Origin: Caldilineaceae bacterium
GTDB lineage: Bacteria; Chloroflexota; Anaerolineae; Caldilineales; Caldilineaceae
Length of the DNA: 64,000 bases
Direction of reading: 5' to 3'
Assembly: GCA_019637685.1 (NCBI GenBank)
Contig: JAHBVF010000001.1
Location: forward strand, 239,581-303,580
Every line of letters starts with the position of its first letter. Position 1 is the first letter of the stretch. The translations under genes were made by a program, and so were the position numbers. The notes beneath the pieces were generated by a model. The model was not told the DNA's origin. It saw nothing but the letters and a program-made list of their open reading frames with translations, and did no database searches. This document shows, piece by piece, positions 36,164 to 48,832 of this stretch.

Positions 36164-36427
36164 GGGTGGCGGCTCCTGCTTTGATGGCGAATGATTTGTT
36201 TTGGATCTGTGGGCGATGAGAATCGCTTTGTCTGTTCGCAACTGTACAGTCGGAGAGGCAGGGGGGCAGTAACGGGGCTTACCCGACGGCGCGGGCGCAT
36301 CCATGAAATCCGTCTAAACGCCAGCCTATTGTATACTGTTGTGTGGCCCGTGACGGGATATCTCCAACGGCGGAAACCCCGGCCCTTATTCATTCGCCCG
36401 TACACAAACAATATTGGATTTGCCACA

Positions 36428-39808
<3,381 letters not shown>

Positions 39809-39849
39809 AGCCGATTCTGGCCGCGGGTGGGCATTCAATCGATACAGCG

Positions 39850-39902
39850 AAATGCAAAAGAAGCGTGGGATCGGACTCCGATCCCACGCTTCTTTTGCAT
39901 TT
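39850..39902. terminator. bidirectional terminator, 25-bp perfect stem
   Basis: The arms at 39850-39874 and 39878-39902 are perfect complements around a three-base loop. AAATGCAAAAGAAG at the base gives T-rich tails both ways. It separates convergent carB and the phosphoesterase gene. Confidence 0.95.
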
Positions 39903-39946
39903 TTATTCCACTCCTGTGCTCCAAAAGGAACTGCCCCAGGCGCGTT

Positions 39947-40867
39947 CTACAATTCGAGCAGAAAATCGTGCCACGCGGGATCGGGCGTGCGCCAGGCCGA
40001 ACCGCTCCCCGCGGTGCGGCTGCGTTCGGAGAGTTCAGCCAGGGGCAAGGGGCGGTATTGGACACGCAGCGATGACGGACTTAGGGTCAACAGCAGCCAG
40101 CCCAGCGGGTATTGAATCAGTGAAGGCGCGACAACGAAGGGAATCAACTGGCCGCCTACCCGCACTGCGCGCATATCCAAAATGTGGGCATGGCCCTGGA
40201 AGACGGCCCGCACATTGCCGTGACGGGCGAAAATATCCAACACAGCCTCGCTATTGGTCGTGGCAAAGAGCTTGCGCCAACGTTGGGCATTGGCCCAGGG
40301 ATGGAGCAATTGGTGTGTGAAGACAATCACAGGACGTCCAGTCGCCTCGGCCAGGGATTGATCCAAACGGGCCAACTCCTCGTCGGCGATCCAGCCGGAG
40401 GTCGGGTCTTTGGGCCGCACAGCGCGGCGAAATTCGTCCGTGTGTCCTTGGCTGTGCAGAAAGATCAGACGGGCGTGCCCTACGTCCACTGTGTGTCCCA
40501 GGCATGGGGACAGGCCCAATAATTCTTCGCAGAATGTGTAGTCGTTTGTGCCTGCGGGGCAGTCGTGGTTCCCTGGCAGAGCCAGAAAAGAGGGCGCAAC
40601 GCCTTGGAAATCTTTCACAATGCGCTCCATTGTGTGAAAGAAAGCGTCGTCGGGCATGTCGAAAGTGCCGCCGCCGCAAGAAAAATCGCCCAGATGGACC
40701 AAAATGTCCGGCGACACTGACCGGGCCTCTGCCAGAAATGTGCTGTGGATCGTCTCGAACCAGGGCTGTAGTTGCTCGCCTAATTGACCAAAGCACTCTT
40801 GGCTGTCCGGCCAATAGTGGGTGTCTGTGGTCACGACTATTTTGGTTGGGTTGTGTTTGCTTGTCAT
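39947..40867 (-). CDS. calcineurin-like metallophosphoesterase
   Basis: A 306-residue metallophosphoesterase with all five blocks: TTDTHYW (D-x-H), HLGDFS (GD), LPGNHDCP (GNHD), FTHQLLHP and GHAH. Substrate may be a phosphodiester or cyclic nucleotide. ATG 40867 overlaps the stop of the upstream gene by ATGA, which fixes the start over a longer frame to 40888. It is the last of three genes joined by ATGA overlaps. Confidence 0.9.
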   Translation of the reverse strand: MTSKHNPTKIVVTTDTHYWPDSQECFGQLGEQLQPWFETIHSTFLAEARSVSPDILVHLGDFSCGGGTFDMPDDAFFHTMERIVKDFQGVAPSFLALPGNHDCPAGTNDYTFCEELLGLSPCLGHTVDVGHARLIFLHSQGHTDEFRRAVRPKDPTSGWIADEELARLDQSLAEATGRPVIVFTHQLLHPWANAQRWRKLFATTNSEAVLDIFARHGNVRAVFQGHAHILDMRAVRVGGQLIPFVVAPSLIQYPLGWLLLTLSPSSLRVQYRPLPLAELSERSRTAGSGSAWRTPDPAWHDFLLEL

Positions 40868-41679
40868 TCTGCCATATCCGAAAACCAACGGTTTTCCAAC
40901 TGTGCCAGAAAACCTGTCGTCACAAACTTCTCCAGCGCGCTGTCCACCTCTGCGCGCAGGGTGTGCGCGCCCGCGGGCAAGGCGATGGCATAGGGTGTGC
41001 TTTCCAGCGCCGGTTCTATGCCACGCACAGCAGCCCCTTCGCCCTGCATCAAACGCAGGGTTACGCCGTCAACCAGCACGCCATCCGCTTCTCCCGCCAC
41101 CAGCGCGTTCACTGCTGCCTGGGGGCTGGGAAAGGTCAGCCGCTGGATCGACGGGTCCCCGCGCTGCAATTTGCGGGCCTGGCCATCCCCGATGCTGCCC
41201 CACTCCACGGCCAGCCGCGCCCCGGCCAGATCGTCCAACTGCTGGATGGGTGAGTTCTCTGCCACAGCCAGCCGCACACCGGCTTCAAAATAGGGAGCCG
41301 AATAGAGCAGGTCTTCGGTCAGCCGGGGATCGTAGGGCAGCGCGCTGATGACGCTGTCCACCTTCCCCGCCAGCAGCGCGTCGGTCAGCCCGTCAAAGCC
41401 GATGGACACGATCTGCACTTCTGCTCCCCACTGGCCGGCAATCGCCTGGGCCAACTCCACATCATAGCCAATGGGACGTCCTTCCCCATCCAATTGTTCA
41501 AAAGGGGGAAAGCTGGGGTCCATTCCCACCCGCCAGATGCCCGTCTGTTGGATGCGCTGCCAGGTTGTGTCCTCATCGCCCAAAAAATAGCGATTTGCGA
41601 GCCAGAGGATGGCGACCGCCAAGAGAAGGGACAGACCAGCTACCAAAAGTTTGGGACCTGCGCCGCGGATGCTGCTCAC
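40864..41679 (-). CDS. membrane-anchored amino-acid-type solute-binding protein
   Basis: A 271-residue family 3 solute-binding protein. An uncleaved-looking N-terminal helix (about 10-30, LLVAGLSLLLAVAILWLA) anchors a periplasmic-binding fold that opens with GIWRVGMDPSFPPFEQLD, then GYDVELAQAIA, and ISALPYDPRLTEDLLYSAPYF. No lipobox Cys and no ABC permease or ATPase is encoded nearby. Joined by ATGA overlaps to a glycosidase-like gene upstream and a phosphoesterase downstream, so it may be a sensor or a transporter orphan. Confidence 0.87.
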   Translation of the reverse strand: MSSIRGAGPKLLVAGLSLLLAVAILWLANRYFLGDEDTTWQRIQQTGIWRVGMDPSFPPFEQLDGEGRPIGYDVELAQAIAGQWGAEVQIVSIGFDGLTDALLAGKVDSVISALPYDPRLTEDLLYSAPYFEAGVRLAVAENSPIQQLDDLAGARLAVEWGSIGDGQARKLQRGDPSIQRLTFPSPQAAVNALVAGEADGVLVDGVTLRLMQGEGAAVRGIEPALESTPYAIALPAGAHTLRAEVDSALEKFVTTGFLAQLENRWFSDMAE

Positions 41680-42824
41680 GGCCTGGTTGCCCCGCCCTGG
41701 GCGTAGTTCTGAACCTCCAGATAGATGGGCTTGGGTTCAAAGTCTGTGCCGACAAAGGTGTAGTGGTCCTGATAGTTCCGGGCATCCCAGGGATAGCGAA
41801 AGGCCCACATGGCGATGGCGTCCAGCCAGGGCCAGCTTTCGGCTAGCTCATAGGCCCGGATGGTGTTTTCGATCCGTTGCCCCGGGCTGACGGAACGTGT
41901 CCAGCGGGGATGATCGTTCCACCCGCTTTCGGTGATCATCGCCTGTTTGTGGCCGTCACCGTTGCGCACCATCACATCCCGGATCAGCTCGGCCCGGCGC
42001 AGATTGACCACTTCCGGGTCCGGTGGATCGTCGGCAGCAAAGCTCCAGCCGTAGGCGTGGATGGCAAGCACATCAAAATAGTCTGCTGCGCCCGCGTCGT
42101 ACATTGCCTGCAGATAGAGCAGATCGTTCATTCCCCATTCGCTGCCGGGCGGGGCCAGGGTGGGGGCCAGCGCGCCAGCCAACACCTGTACATCCGGGTT
42201 GGCTGCCTTGACCAATGGATACACTATTTTTAATAGTTGGGTATAGCTGGCTGGGTCTACAGGCCGAAATCCCCATTCCTGGCTCAGATTGGGTTCATTC
42301 CACAGAATAATATAATCGACCTGTCCCCGATAGCGGGCGGCAAAGGCTGCCGCGTAGCGTCCGAAATCCGCGTAGTGCTCTTCGTCCAGATAGAGGGGGA
42401 TTGTCCCCTCGGGTCTGGACCATTCGGGCACAAAGCCCAAGCGGGCGATGACGGTCAGTCCCTGGCGGTTGGCGTGGGTGATGACTGTGTCCGGGTGGTT
42501 CCAGGCGAAGCGGCCCGGTTCTGGTTCGTAGTAGGCCCAGGGAAAGTATTCGACAATCCAGCTTGCGCCCATTTCGCGCACCATTTCCAGGCTGCGTTTG
42601 ATCTTCCACTCCTCGGCTTCGTCGGTCAGCCGGGTATGTACCCCCATTTTAGGGTTGATGGAATGAACAGTTTGTTGGGGGCCAAGTGGAACTCTGTTCA
42701 GCAGTGGGCGCAAGAGAAAAGCGAGCGCAGCCAGGATGAGTACAGAGATGACCCCAATAACAAGCTGGCGTCTGGTGGGGGACACCCGAGGCCAGCCAAA
42801 AGAGATGGAAGATGGCGGATTCAA
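41676..42824 (-). CDS. membrane-anchored clan A glycoside hydrolase-like protein
   Basis: A 382-residue TIM-barrel protein. A signal anchor (about residues 20-42) leads to an extracytoplasmic catalytic domain. IILWNEPNLS has the acid/base Glu of clan GH-A at the end of strand 4, and MITESGWND offers the nucleophile Glu at strand 7. FPWAYYEPEPGRFAWNHPD is the usual early strand-loop of cellulase-type barrels. Several Chloroflexota proteins of this kind (GH39/GH5-like) are annotated only as cellulase-family. Substrate unknown. First of three ATGA-coupled genes. Confidence 0.82.
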   Translation of the reverse strand: MNPPSSISFGWPRVSPTRRQLVIGVISVLILAALAFLLRPLLNRVPLGPQQTVHSINPKMGVHTRLTDEAEEWKIKRSLEMVREMGASWIVEYFPWAYYEPEPGRFAWNHPDTVITHANRQGLTVIARLGFVPEWSRPEGTIPLYLDEEHYADFGRYAAAFAARYRGQVDYIILWNEPNLSQEWGFRPVDPASYTQLLKIVYPLVKAANPDVQVLAGALAPTLAPPGSEWGMNDLLYLQAMYDAGAADYFDVLAIHAYGWSFAADDPPDPEVVNLRRAELIRDVMVRNGDGHKQAMITESGWNDHPRWTRSVSPGQRIENTIRAYELAESWPWLDAIAMWAFRYPWDARNYQDHYTFVGTDFEPKPIYLEVQNYAQGGATRP

Positions 42825-42871
42825 TGTGCTAAGCTGATAAAGGCTCTGGTAGAAATACAGGCTGTGCCAGA

Positions 42872-43402
42872 TTATTTCTTCTCTGGGCTTTCGGCCGCGG
42901 CATCGGACGCGGCGGGTGATTCCTGCCTGCTTTCTTCGATTGCCTGAATGCCATTCTGGGCTTGCTGAAGCGCGCTGACCAGTTGATCCGCCAATTGTTG
43001 AAGAACGTCAATGGTGTACTCCTCTGCATCCTGGATCAATGCGCTGGCTTCGTCGCGGCTGCGGTTGAACAGCCGTTCCGCTTCCGTGCTGCTGGCGGCA
43101 ATGATGCGCCCGGCTTCGGCCCGGGCCGCCTGGGTCATCGCGTCCTGATCGATCAATTCCAGCGCGTGCTGGCGGGCTTTCTCGATAATAGAATCCGCTT
43201 CGTTCCGGGCCTGTTCCAGAATACGGTCCCGTTCGGCCACCATCCGTTCGCTCTCTTTGATGGCGCTGGGGACGCTGATGCGCATCTGATCGATCAGCCG
43301 TAAGCACTCTTCTTCACTGACCACCAGGGAGGCGCTGAGTGGGAGCTTGTAGCCCCGATTGAGTACCTGTTCCAGTTGGTCGACCAGTTGCAGTATTTCC
43401 AT
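42872..43402 (-). CDS. coiled-coil protein (DivIVA/ATP synthase b-like)
   Basis: A 176-residue highly charged helical protein. MEILQLVDQLEQVLNRGYKLP is followed by a long coiled coil (about 45-145) rich in Ala, Glu and Arg (ILEQARNEADSIIEKARQHA), and an acidic Pro/Ala tail. No membrane segment. It lies directly downstream of coaD, a place where Chloroflexota and other bacteria often keep such a gene. A structural or cell-pole role is possible, but not shown. Confidence 0.75.
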   Translation of the reverse strand: MEILQLVDQLEQVLNRGYKLPLSASLVVSEEECLRLIDQMRISVPSAIKESERMVAERDRILEQARNEADSIIEKARQHALELIDQDAMTQAARAEAGRIIAASSTEAERLFNRSRDEASALIQDAEEYTIDVLQQLADQLVSALQQAQNGIQAIEESRQESPAASDAAAESPEKK

Positions 43403-43424
43403 ACCATTGCCTCGGCGCTGGCTT

Positions 43425-43982
43425 TCAGCCGCGATGGGTGAGTTTGCCCCGGGTTTTTGTCACACTTTTACGATTGTTGCCCGCCGCGGCAGCGCTGGCC
43501 GAGTTTTCTGCGAAGCGCTTTTGCACGGCCTGGGCGATCGTCGGGTGGACCCAGGCGGAGATGTCTCCGTCCAGCCCGGCCACTTCTTTGACAATTGTCG
43601 AGCTGAGATAAATATATGTTGTGCTGGATAGCAGGCAACACAATTCAATGTTGGGGGCCATCTGCCGATTGGCAAGACCGATCTGGGATTCAAACTCGAA
43701 ATCGGCCACATTGCGCAGCCCGCGCACGATGACCTGTGCGTCAACTGTCCGCGCACATTCTACCGTCAAACCTTCAAAAGAGACAATCGAGCAATTCTTC
43801 AGATGGCCTAAAGCTGTGCGCACCAGGGCTACCCGTTCATCGGTATTGAAGAGGAGTTTCTTGGGCGGCGCGTCGTAGACACCGATGATCACTTCGTCAA
43901 AGATGGACGCGGCCCGCTGGGCAATGTCCACGTGGCCGTTGTGCATAGGATCGAACGTTCCAGGATAGAGTGCGCGGCTCAT
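43425..43982 (-). CDS. coaD: pantetheine-phosphate adenylyltransferase
   Basis: A 185-residue Coa[17 protein letters not shown] has the T/HxGH nucleotidyl-transfer motif, [13 protein letters not shown] the substrate loop and [13 protein letters not shown] the ISSTxVKE equivalent. It makes dephospho-CoA from 4'-phosphopantetheine and ATP. The C-terminus is some 20 residues longer than usual and Ala/Lys-rich. Start ATG 43982 is the family start; the open frame extends to 44588 only as a shadow of the HAD gene. Confidence 0.95.
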   Translation of the reverse strand: MSRALYPGTFDPMHNGHVDIAQRAASIFDEVIIGVYDAPPKKLLFNTDERVALVRTALGHLKNCSIVSFEGLTVECARTVDAQVIVRGLRNVADFEFESQIGLANRQMAPNIELCCLLSSTTYIYLSSTIVKEVAGLDGDISAWVHPTIAQAVQKRFAENSASAAAAGNNRKSVTKTRGKLTHRG

Positions 43983-44059
43983 TGGCTCTCCTTGGGTGGT
44001 GCGTGGCGGATTCCGGCAGTCGTGTCCGGGCAGCCGTTTGGATGGAAGCGGACAGCGGT

Positions 44060-44713
44060 TTAGAAGTGGTTGAATAGTTCTGTCGGTGTCAGATCGGCCA
44101 GGGATGTCAAGCGCAGATCGGCCTGGGAAAAGTCGGAAAATTGGGTGACGCTGTTGGGCACAACCAGACAGTGCAGCCCTGCGCCTTTGGCCGCCAGCAT
44201 CCCCGTGCGCGAGTCCTCGATAGCCAGCGTGCGCGCCGGCGAGGAGTCCAGCGCGGCCGCGGCCAGCCGGTAGAGGGCGGGGTCGGGCTTCACCCGTTCC
44301 ACGTCGTCGGCCGTGCGCACGGCCTGAAAATGGGAACGCAGCCCCAGGCGGTTCAGGTTGCCTTCTACCCAGACGCGCGGCGAACTGGAGGCCACCGCCA
44401 ATCCGATCCCGGCGGTCTGGGCCGCGCGGATTACTGCCTCCACCCCAGGCATGGGCGGCTGCTGCTGGATCAACTCCACCACCCGCCTGCGCCGGGCCTG
44501 GTGAACGCTGGGTCTGTCCAGCACAATGCCGGTCTGCTCTTCCAGAATGGCAAAAGGGTCGAAGCCAGCCGGTGCGCCGCCCACGCATTGAATCCAGACA
44601 TCCAGTGTCAGTTCGCCGCCGTGGGTGTCAAAAATTTCCTGCCAGGACTGATAATCCGGCCCTTCGGTTTCCAGAATTGTGCCGTCAAAATCAAAAACAA
44701 TCGCTTGCAGCAT
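44060..44713 (-). CDS. HAD-superfamily phosphatase (beta-phosphoglucomutase-like)
   Basis: A 217-residue HAD hydrolase: [12 protein letters not shown] is motif I with the nucleophile Asp, VASSSPR motif II, and KPDPALY plus [16 protein letters not shown] motifs III and IV. The helical cap between motifs I and II fits sugar-phosphate phosphatases or beta-phosphoglucomutase. Start ATG 44713 chosen for the family N-terminus. Substrate not assignable. Confidence 0.9.
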   Translation of the reverse strand: MLQAIVFDFDGTILETEGPDYQSWQEIFDTHGGELTLDVWIQCVGGAPAGFDPFAILEEQTGIVLDRPSVHQARRRRVVELIQQQPPMPGVEAVIRAAQTAGIGLAVASSSPRVWVEGNLNRLGLRSHFQAVRTADDVERVKPDPALYRLAAAALDSSPARTLAIEDSRTGMLAAKGAGLHCLVVPNSVTQFSDFSQADLRLTSLADLTPTELFNHF

Positions 44714-44772
44714 TGGGTACTCCGGTATGGCTGAGCTGTGCAGGAAAAAAGAAGGCAGACACAAAGAACAAT

Positions 44773-44862
44773 GAAAATAGGGACGCAGATTTACGCAGAA
44801 GACACAGATTACGCAGATTCTATCCGTGTTTATCCGCGTTCATCAGTGGCTATTTTCAGGTT
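44773..44862. repeat. palindromic repeat (CGCAGATTTACGCAG / ATCCGCGTTCATCAG family)
   Basis: TGAAAATAG near 44771 pairs with CTATTTTCA near 44851, and the interior holds ACGCAGATT and TATCCGTGTTTATCCGCG words seen again at 2443, 16368 and 62067. It fills the gap after hemW. Confidence 0.75.
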
Positions 44863-44868
44863 AAAAGT

Positions 44869-46185
44869 TCAGGGTAGAAAAGCGGCAAAGACTTGATTGC
44901 CCAGCATCAGCCCCCGCTGGGTGACGCGCACTGCTTCGCCGTCACTTTGCAGCATCCCCTGGCTGTACAGCCGGGTCAGTTCCTCAGAAAAGACAGTATC
45001 CATCTCCACGCCGTGGCGCAGGCGAAAGCGCGTCCGGCTGACGCCTTCCTCCACCAGCCGCAGCCCCAGCATCATTGTTTCGCCCATAGCTGTGCGGCTG
45101 TCGATTTCCTCCCAGAAGTCCACCGCCGACGCGCCCGCCTGCATCCGTTTGATATACCCCGGCACAGGCTTGCGATTGCTCCAGCGCAGGCCCGCCCCAC
45201 CGGGCGAGACTGTGGCCGCGGGGTGTTGGAAGGGCAGGCGCATATGGCTGTGCGCGCCCGGTCCCACGCCGATATATTCCTGGTTCCGCCAGTAGAGAAG
45301 GTTGTGGTGACAGGGAAGGGGGGATTGGGTAGTGATGATTTCCCCATTCCCCATTCCCGATTTCTTCCCCCAATTGGAAACCTCATAGTGAACGTATCCG
45401 GCTTCCCCCAGCCGGGCAATGGCTGCTTCGTATAGCTCGCCCGCCAGATCGTCGTCGGTCGGCGCGACCTGGCCCGTCTCTACCCAATGGAAGAGGGGTG
45501 TCTCTGGCTCGACAATCAGGCTATAGAGGCTGAGATGCTCCGGGGCCAGGGCAATGGCTTTTTCCAGGGTGGCGGCCCAGGTGTGGGGGGACTGGTGGGG
45601 CAGACCGAAAATAAAGTCCAGGTTGATGTTGTGAAAGCCAGCGCTCCGAGCCGCGTCATAGGCCACGCGCACGTCGTCCACCGAATGGATGCGGCCCAGG
45701 AAGGCCAGTTCGTCCGGGTCAAAGCTCTGCACGCCCATACTCAGGCGGTTGACGCCCAGTTCCACCAGCCCGGCGAATTTGGCCTGATCGACTGTGCCCG
45801 GATTGGCCTCGCTGCTGATCTCACAGTCGGGGGTTAAGGAATAGCAGCGCCGGATTGTCTCGAATATCTGGGCAAGCTGGGGAATTTCCAGCAGTGTAGG
45901 CGTGCCGCCGCCCACAAAAATGGTCGAGATTGTGCGCCCTGCCACGCGGCCCGCCCACATCTCCAGCTCCAGGCAGAGCGCGTCCACATAGCGCTGGAAA
46001 AGATTGTCTAACTTCGCATAGGTATTGAAGTCGCAGTAGGGGCACTTCTTCTCGCAGAAGGGGATATGCACATACAGCCCCAGCGGCGCATTGTTCTTTT
46101 CTCCGCTGTTCTGGGTGTCTGCGGATGCATATTCCGGCACGTATTGAGCCGGGCCTTCCGCTTCTCCGCGACAAAACTTTTCCAT
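44869..46185 (-). CDS. hemW: HemW-like radical SAM heme chaperone
   Basis: A 438-residue radical SAM protein. YVHIPFCEKKCPYCDF has the CxxxCxxC cluster site, IFVGGGTPTLLE and SSEANPGTVD bind SAM, GVQSFD and DFIFGLPHQ are family blocks, and VGPGAHSH is the HemW-type segment. It lacks the coproporphyrinogen oxidase features of HemN, so the heme-trafficking HemW role is favoured. Between NWGKK and CHHNLLYWR there is an extra GMGNGEIITTQSPLP, encoded by GGGAATGGGGAATGG-type repeats, absent from other members. Starts three bases past the stop of the FHA gene, so the two are co-transcribed. Confidence 0.9.
   Translation of the reverse strand: MEKFCRGEAEGPAQYVPEYASADTQNSGEKNNAPLGLYVHIPFCEKKCPYCDFNTYAKLDNLFQRYVDALCLELEMWAGRVAGRTISTIFVGGGTPTLLEIPQLAQIFETIRRCYSLTPDCEISSEANPGTVDQAKFAGLVELGVNRLSMGVQSFDPDELAFLGRIHSVDDVRVAYDAARSAGFHNINLDFIFGLPHQSPHTWAATLEKAIALAPEHLSLYSLIVEPETPLFHWVETGQVAPTDDDLAGELYEAAIARLGEAGYVHYEVSNWGKKSGMGNGEIITTQSPLPCHHNLLYWRNQEYIGVGPGAHSHMRLPFQHPAATVSPGGAGLRWSNRKPVPGYIKRMQAGASAVDFWEEIDSRTAMGETMMLGLRLVEEGVSRTRFRLRHGVEMDTVFSEELTRLYSQGMLQSDGEAVRVTQRGLMLGNQVFAAFLP
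45318..45364. repeat. GGGAATGGGGAATGG repeat inserted in frame in hemW
   Basis: On the coding strand two GGGAATG units and a GGGGAA word are followed by CCCAATCCCCC. It encodes about 15 extra residues in a loop before the HNL-YWR block. Confidence 0.7.
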
Positions 46186-46188
46186 AGC

Positions 46189-46902
46189 TCAGCGGTTGTC
46201 CAGGCGGAAGCCGTGGCCGCGCACAGTGACGATATAGCGATATTCCGCGTCGCACTCGTCGATCCGTTCGCGCAGACGACGCACCAGCGCGTCGATGGCC
46301 TGTTCACTTACCCCTTCGCCGCTGGCTTCCGGCCAGACGATATTGATGATGGCTTCGCGCGTGACCACACCGCCCCCGGATTCCCACAGGGCGTGGAGAA
46401 GGCGGTATTGGTGCAGGCTCAGCGGCGGATCGATGAGTTTGTTGTTCACCCAGACCTGGCGGGTTTCCATATCCAGACGCAGACCGGGCAGGCTGTCGTC
46501 CAATGTGAGCGGCGCGGTGGCCCCTGCATCCACAAAAGCCAATTTGAAACGCAGCGCGATCTGAATTTCGTCGCCGTCTTCCAGAGCCGCAGAACCAGTG
46601 ACTTCTTCTCCGTTCAGGTGGGTCCCATTCTTCGATTTCAGGTCCTCTATATAATAGGCGTCGTTTTCCCAGAAGATACGTGCGTGGTTGCGGCTGACCT
46701 GTCGATCGGGCAGGGGAATATCGCAGTCATCCTGACGACCGATGAGCAGTTCTTCGTCCCGGTGCAGAGACCAGCGCCGACCGGCTTCCGAGCCGTGGCG
46801 CAGGATGAGCATTGCGCTCTCCCTGTGGGCTGCTGGCTGCACGCCAGGCCGCGGGGCGATTAAATCTTCAGTAACAGAGGTTTCGGTCATTGATTCATTC
46901 AT
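46189..46902 (-). CDS. FHA-domain transcriptional regulator with OmpR-type winged helix
   Basis: A 237-residue protein. Residues about 50-120 are an FHA phosphothreonine-binding domain ([30 protein letters not shown]). Residues about 140-235 are a winged-helix DNA-binding domain ([39 protein letters not shown]) as in OmpR effectors, with no receiver domain. Divergent from a Ser/Thr kinase gene; the FHA part could read threonine phosphorylation by it, as in the mycobacterial PknH-EmbR pair but with domain order reversed. Co-transcribed with hemW. ATG 46890 is an alternative start. Confidence 0.9.
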   Translation of the reverse strand: MNESMTETSVTEDLIAPRPGVQPAAHRESAMLILRHGSEAGRRWSLHRDEELLIGRQDDCDIPLPDRQVSRNHARIFWENDAYYIEDLKSKNGTHLNGEEVTGSAALEDGDEIQIALRFKLAFVDAGATAPLTLDDSLPGLRLDMETRQVWVNNKLIDPPLSLHQYRLLHALWESGGGVVTREAIINIVWPEASGEGVSEQAIDALVRRLRERIDECDAEYRYIVTVRGHGFRLDNR

Positions 46903-46921
46903 CCGCTGGCAAATTGCATAG

Positions 46922-46952
46922 TATAATAGTCAATCAGTGCGCAAGCATTATA
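46922..46952. promoter_or_regulatory. divergent promoter region between kinase and FHA regulator
   Basis: TATAAT at 46922-46927 faces the kinase gene, and TATAAT on the minus strand (46947-46952) faces the FHA gene. The -35 elements are weak. The two -10 boxes are 20 bases apart, so polymerases would compete and one regulator site could control both. Confidence 0.5.
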
Positions 46953-46989
46953 CCGAAAATGTTGTCTGTTGGCTAGAGGAACGTTGTCC

Positions 46990-48036
46990 GTGGCTGCTCT
47001 GTTGGAAAAAGGCGCAATCCTGCGCGAACGGTATGAGATCGTCCATCTGGCGGGCCAGGGCGGGATGGGGGCGGTCTATCAGGCCAACGATCTGCGGTTG
47101 GATGGTCGGGTCTGCGCGCTCAAAGAAGTGCTGCCTGAACTGCTCTCCGGGCTGACCGATGCCAACCAGCCCCTGGACCAGACAATTGAACAGTTTTATC
47201 AGGAGGCCAGCGTTCTGGCCCGGCTGGATCATCCCAATCTGCCCAAAGTATCGGACTATTTTTCCGAGAACGGACGGGAATATCTGGTGATGGACTATGT
47301 GACAGGCCGGGATTTGCAGGACATTCTGGCCGAGAGTAAGCAGCACGCCATGCCCCTTTCGGAGTCTCAGGTGTTGGGCTGGGCTTCCCAATTGTTGGAT
47401 GCTCTGGAATATCTGCACGGGCAGGAGCCACCCGTTCTGCACCGGGACATCAAACCCGCCAATATTAAAGTGACGCCCCAGGGCCGGGTCAAGCTGGTGG
47501 ATTTTGGGCTGGTCAAAGTGTTGCAGCCAGACGATACCCGCACAGTAACTGTCGTGCAGGGGCGGGGCACGGCCGCGTACACGCCGCTGGAGCAATACGG
47601 GGGCGATACAGGCCACACGGATGTGCGTACGGATATTTACAGCGTGGGGGCCACCCTCTATCACCTGCTGTCAGGAAACCCGCCCAAGGATGCCAAAGAG
47701 CGTTTCCTGCAGCCTGGTTCCCTGATACCCTTGCGGGAAATCTGCCCCGGTCTGTCCGCGCGTACGGAGCGGGCTATTTTCCAGGCCCTGGCTATGCACC
47801 CGGACGAACGCCCGCGGGACATCCGGGAAGTACGCCGTCTCCTCTTTGGGACCACATCCTCTCTGGGCGACGGGCCTGCCCTGGCCCCCCGGCATTCCTG
47901 GCGCGAGGTGCTGCGGGAAAACCGGTTGCTGATTGGCGCGGCTGCTCTGCTTATCGTTACAGCGACACTGCTCAGCCTGTTGGAACCCCCCATTGCAGGT
48001 TTTCAGATCGGGAACTTCTGGTTTGGTGGGTTGTAG
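46990..48036 (+). CDS. membrane-anchored Ser/Thr protein kinase
   Basis: A 348-residue Hanks-type kinase. [13 protein letters not shown] is the glycine loop, CALKEVLPE has the ATP-anchoring Lys, [12 protein letters not shown] the catalytic loop and LVDFGLVK the DFG. The HRD Arg marks it as an RD kinase that may be activated by loop phosphorylation. A single helix at about 320-340 ([19 protein letters not shown]) is followed by only a few residues outside, so there is no large sensor domain. GTG 46990 has AGAGGA nine bases before it; an upstream TTG at 46969 is less likely. Confidence 0.9.
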   Translation: MAALLEKGAILRERYEIVHLAGQGGMGAVYQANDLRLDGRVCALKEVLPELLSGLTDANQPLDQTIEQFYQEASVLARLDHPNLPKVSDYFSENGREYLVMDYVTGRDLQDILAESKQHAMPLSESQVLGWASQLLDALEYLHGQEPPVLHRDIKPANIKVTPQGRVKLVDFGLVKVLQPDDTRTVTVVQGRGTAAYTPLEQYGGDTGHTDVRTDIYSVGATLYHLLSGNPPKDAKERFLQPGSLIPLREICPGLSARTERAIFQALAMHPDERPRDIREVRRLLFGTTSSLGDGPALAPRHSWREVLRENRLLIGAAALLIVTATLLSLLEPPIAGFQIGNFWFGGL

Positions 48037-48484
48037 GCGCAATGTGGGCCGAGGTAGTTAAATCCCATTTGACCGTTTGGGCACGATCTGGCACTCTTTA
48101 AAGCTGTATAGGCTGGGCAGTCCTGCCCGCCATAGACAATGGCTCTGGACATCAACGCGGGTCTGCCCAGGGCCATCCCCCAGAAGATCGGGCCGGAACT
48201 GATGGCGTGGGCAAAGGCAGGCCGATCGCGAACAGCGCTACGTCGGGCAAAGCGGGCTGCGCGGAGAGCATCCCGGCGCGGTCGTTTGTGGGGGTAGACG
48301 CTCGAATTTTTGGGAAAAGGGAGCTTCTAAAACTTTAGTTTTTTTGAGCCTGTGAAAATTTGCGCAATGTCCACGCAGCGGGTATACTACCTGCGCGCTA
48401 CCGTAAAATTCCAGGCTTTTATGCCGATTGTGAAAAAACGACGGTCGATTTTGATTAGCTGTCGCTGACAATCAGGAGTAGCTT
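48037..48484. other. gene-poor spacer before the ATP synthase operon
   Basis: A 52-codon frame at 48139-48297 exists but is not recognised and I do not call it. The stretch is AT-rich towards 48300-48480 and holds the operon promoter. Confidence 0.6.
48360..48388 (+). promoter_or_regulatory. candidate promoter of the atp operon
   Basis: TTGCGC (48360-48365) and TATACT (48383-48388) are 17 bases apart, an ideal sigma-70-type spacing. Transcription would begin near 48395, about 90 bases before the first gene. Confidence 0.65.
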
Positions 48485-48796
48485 GTGAAGTCTGAGCGCA
48501 TTGATATCTGGCGGCTTTCTGTGATTTTTGTCGTCAGTGCTGCTGTCCCATTGTTGATTGGTTTTGGCGTGGATCTGCTTTTCCCGTCGTCGATCTCAAT
48601 GTTGATGGTAGCGGGTATTGTATCAATTCCGATTGTCGCTTTTGTTGTCAGTCGGTCTGTATTGGCCGAAATGGAGCGGGTTATTCAACAGGTCGCCCCA
48701 TCTGATAGCGGATTGACAGGCGATGCAGAAGCAGGCGAGCCGTCTGTTGTACTGGACCAACTTCACCCGGAAAAAGCAGATCGTTCTACTATCTGA
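48485..48796 (+). CDS. atpI: AtpI/AtpZ-like small membrane protein of the ATP synthase operon
   Basis: A 103-residue protein with two helices (about 11-32 and 37-57) and a hydrophilic acidic tail. First gene of the atp operon, where AtpI (c-ring assembly helper) usually sits. Sequence similarity to AtpI is weak, so the name rests on position, size and topology. GTG start with AGGAG upstream. Confidence 0.65.
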   Translation: MKSERIDIWRLSVIFVVSAAVPLLIGFGVDLLFPSSISMLMVAGIVSIPIVAFVVSRSVLAEMERVIQQVAPSDSGLTGDAEAGEPSVVLDQLHPEKADRSTI

Positions 48797-48832
48797 CTGA
48801 TTCGTATTTCGCTCGATGAGGGGGTATAGCCA

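Noticed and set aside
43983..44588. N-terminal extension of coaD in the open frame
   Set aside because: The extra 200 codons are an antisense-phase shadow of the HAD gene; CoaD starts at 43982.
48139..48297. 52-codon frame in the spacer before the atp operon
   Set aside because: Arg/Ala-rich, no ribosome-binding site and no recognised similarity.
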